A stretch of DNA of 64,000 nt from Terriglobales bacterium (GTDB lineage Bacteria; Acidobacteriota; Terriglobia; Terriglobales; Acidobacteriaceae): the NCBI GenBank assembly GCA_035651995.1, contig DASRER010000004.1, positions 62,001-126,000 on the forward strand, read 5' to 3'. The notes under the pieces were generated by a model. It worked only from the letters and a program-made list of their open reading frames with translations, was not told the origin of the DNA and ran no database searches. How positions within the stretch are numbered: the first letter of the stretch is position 1; every line of letters begins with the position of its first letter. The position numbers and the translations under genes were made by a program. Positions 62,474 through 64,000 of the stretch are shown here, in pieces.

Positions 62474-63770
62474 CCGCTCCATCAAGTCCATCCGCGGCAC
62501 GCGCGACCTGCTTCCGCCCGACACCGAACTGTGGAACTTCGTCGAGACGGCCGCCCGCGACGTCTTTCGCGCCTACAACTTCCACGAGGTCCGCACGCCC
62601 ATCATCGAAGATGTGCAACTGTTCCAGCGCTCGGTAGGCGAAGAGACCGACATCGTTGCGAAAGAGATGTTTGCCTGGGAGGACCGAGCCCGCGCTGACT
62701 CTGAAAAGGGGCAGATGCTCGCCCTGCGCCCCGAAAACACCGCCGGCGTCGTCCGCGCCTACATCGAGCACAAGCTGTGGGAGCGCCCGGGCGTGCAGAA
62801 GCTCTACTACATCGGGCCGCAGTTCCGCCGCGAGCGTCCGCAGAAAGGACGCTATCGCCAGTTCTTCCAGATCGGCGCCGAGGTCATCGGCCCGCCCGCC
62901 GCCGGCTCGGAATCGCCCGCGCGCGACGCCGAAGTGCTGGAGATGCTGGCCACGCTGCTCGACCGCCTCGGGATCACCGGCTGGACACTCGAACTGAACT
63001 CGGTCGGCTGTGCTCATGACCGCGCGCGCTACAACGAAGCGCTGCGCTCGGCGCTCGCCGGCGTCAAAGACAAGCTTTGCTCCGACTGCCAGCGCCGCGC
63101 CCTCACCAACCCGCTGCGCGTCTTTGACTGCAAGGTGCCCGCCGATCAACCGATCATCGCTACGCTGCCCCGCATCGCCGACTATCTTGACGAACCGTGC
63201 CGCCGGCACTTCGCGGAAGTGCAAAACATCCTGAAAGCGGTCGGCGTGCCCTTCGTCCTCAACGACCGGCTCGTGCGCGGCCTCGACTACTACACCCGCA
63301 CCGCCTTCGAGTTCACCCACGGCGCGCTCGGCGCGCAGAACGCCATCCTCGGCGGCGGGCGCTACGACGGTCTCTCCGAAGCCCTCGGCGGCCCGGCTGC
63401 GCCCGGCATCGGCTTCGCCATCGGCGAAGACCGCCTGGTGCTCACGCTGCAGGAACAGACTTTGAAAGACGAGCGGACCGCTGCCGCGCACCCGCCCGAC
63501 GTCTACATCGCGCCGCTCGGCGCCGGCATGGGCACCGAGGCCGCCCGTCTCGCCCGCGAACTTCGCCGCCACGACCTGGTCGTCGAACTCGGCGACGCGA
63601 CCTTCCGCCTGAAGAAGTCCCTCGAAACCGCCAGCAAGCTCGGCGCGCGCTACGCATTGATCGTCGGCGAAAACGAGGTCAAGTCCGGCGAGTTCGCGCT
63701 CAAGAACCTGGCCAGCGGCGAGCAAACGACCATCGCGCGCGGCGAATTGCCAGTCCGAATCCAGCGATAG
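62469..63770 (+). CDS. hisS: Histidyl-tRNA synthetase
   Basis: This 433-residue class II synthetase charges tRNA-His (its tRNA gene is at 285-360). From ATG 62469 it begins [20 protein letters not shown]. Motifs are [56 protein letters not shown] (motif 2), [12 protein letters not shown] and [14 protein letters not shown] (motif 3), plus a C-terminal anticodon-binding domain. In-frame ATG 62448 and TTG 62442 are alternatives that would translate part of a repeat, so 62469 is preferred, though none has a good Shine-Dalgarno. aspS follows. Confidence 0.95.
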   Translation: MTRSIKSIRGTRDLLPPDTELWNFVETAARDVFRAYNFHEVRTPIIEDVQLFQRSVGEETDIVAKEMFAWEDRARADSEKGQMLALRPENTAGVVRAYIEHKLWERPGVQKLYYIGPQFRRERPQKGRYRQFFQIGAEVIGPPAAGSESPARDAEVLEMLATLLDRLGITGWTLELNSVGCAHDRARYNEALRSALAGVKDKLCSDCQRRALTNPLRVFDCKVPADQPIIATLPRIADYLDEPCRRHFAEVQNILKAVGVPFVLNDRLVRGLDYYTRTAFEFTHGALGAQNAILGGGRYDGLSEALGGPAAPGIGFAIGEDRLVLTLQEQTLKDERTAAAHPPDVYIAPLGAGMGTEAARLARELRRHDLVVELGDATFRLKKSLETASKLGARYALIVGENEVKSGEFALKNLASGEQTTIARGELPVRIQR

Positions 63771-63782
63771 CTTGGTTTGTTT

Positions 63783-63811
63783 TCAATTCGGCAATTCCGC
63801 GGTTCGGCAAT
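63783..63811. repeat. Family B half-repeat upstream of aspS
   Basis: CAATTCGGCAATTCCGCGGT (63784-63803) and TCGGCAATC form one arm only, ending 10 bp before the aspS -10 element. Confidence 0.6.
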
Positions 63812-63820
63812 CCCGCTCCG

Positions 63821-63830
63821 TTGCTACAAT
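63821..63830 (+). promoter_or_regulatory. Extended -10 of aspS
   Basis: TTGCTACAAT is identical to the element before alaS (6125-6134). It lies 32 bp before the TTG start at 63863. Confidence 0.5.
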
Positions 63831-63862
63831 CCTCGTTTACCCAAACTGACCCGAGAGGCCCC

Positions 63863-64000
63863 TTGGAACTGGACTTCCTCGCCGACACCCAGCGCACTCA
63901 CATGTGCGGCGCGTTGCGCCCTTCCGATGCCGGCGCCCGTGTGACGCTCATGGGATGGGTGCATCGCCGCCGCGACCTCGGCAACCTCATCTTCATTGAC
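63863..64000 (+). CDS. aspS: Aspartyl-tRNA synthetase, N-terminal part (runs off the window)
   Basis: Only 46 codons are visible. The frame reads [20 protein letters not shown], then the OB-fold [20 protein letters not shown] and FID. This matches the N-terminal anticodon-binding OB domain of bacterial AspRS (RTHYCGELR..., GWVxRRRDLGGLIFID). TTG at 63863 follows GAGAGG by 4 bases and is the likely start. Its position after hisS matches the hisS-aspS order of many bacteria. Confidence 0.9.
   Translation, partial: MELDFLADTQRTHMCGALRPSDAGARVTLMGWVHRRRDLGNLIFID

Overview
The window reads as chromosomal DNA of an Acidobacteriota bacterium, most likely from the Terriglobia (Koribacter/Edaphobacter-like). 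It is GC-rich. It carries three proteins with the VWFA-related domain typical of Acidobacteria, two Oar-like TonB-dependent receptors with an N-terminal carboxypeptidase-regulatory domain, a relic of an acidobacterial-type (ADOP/MacB-like) permease, and many small secreted proteins. No phage, IS element or CRISPR array was seen. The content is mostly housekeeping genes in short transcription units, plus envelope and motility genes.

Layout. 1-4.2 kb: tRNA-His, a secreted alpha/beta hydrolase fused to a TonB C-terminal domain, an FmdB zinc ribbon, a YheT-type hydrolase and recX. 4.3-9 kb: a DUF885 protein and alaS. 9.3-16.3 kb: a CreD-like membrane protein, a permease relic, a STAS-like protein, a lytic transglycosylase translationally coupled to an AMIN/amidase_3 amidase, and a DUF6599-like protein. 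16.4-19.5 kb: a probable free-standing small RNA, an exported truncated haemoglobin, tRNA-Thr, a MerR-TPR fusion and a DUF2490 barrel. 19.6-24.7 kb: acyl-CoA dehydrogenase, pilB, a PilZ protein and a DinB/MPI-like protein. 24.8-33.9 kb: two TonB-dependent receptors around tRNA-Arg, then pilT. 34-43.3 kb: a Ser/Thr/Pro-rich secreted protein, ndh, ilvE, a DUF4015 glycoside-hydrolase-like protein, a solo ClpB-type AAA+ protein, an M48 protease and mglA. 43.6-50.5 kb: three VWFA proteins, an RluD-like enzyme, lgt and an O-methyltransferase. 50.6-57.8 kb (minus strand): infC-rpmI-rplT-pheS-pheT, a Tat-exported HisC-like aminotransferase, a coiled-coil protein, zapA and 6S RNA. 58-64 kb: mtaB, a response regulator, a double zinc-ribbon protein, rpsU, gamma-carbonic anhydrase, hicB with a frameshifted hicA, hisS and the start of aspS.

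Functional themes are protein synthesis (alaS, pheST, hisS, aspS, infC, L20, L35, S21, three tRNAs, mtaB), envelope biogenesis and turnover (lytic transglycosylase, amidase, lgt, M48 protease, ZapA), type IV pilus motility (pilB, PilZ, pilT, mglA) and outer-membrane uptake (two receptors and a TonB-domain fusion).

The most striking unexplained structure is intergenic. At least ten families of imperfect hairpins or half-hairpins are built from degenerate 7-9 bp tandem words. They occupy many gaps, including every gap from infC to pheT, each filled with a different family. Other points of note are an apparent AUC start codon on infC, a 6S RNA next to zapA, a compact promoter-hairpin-terminator sRNA unit, several probably leaderless genes, and a broken hicA toxin gene.
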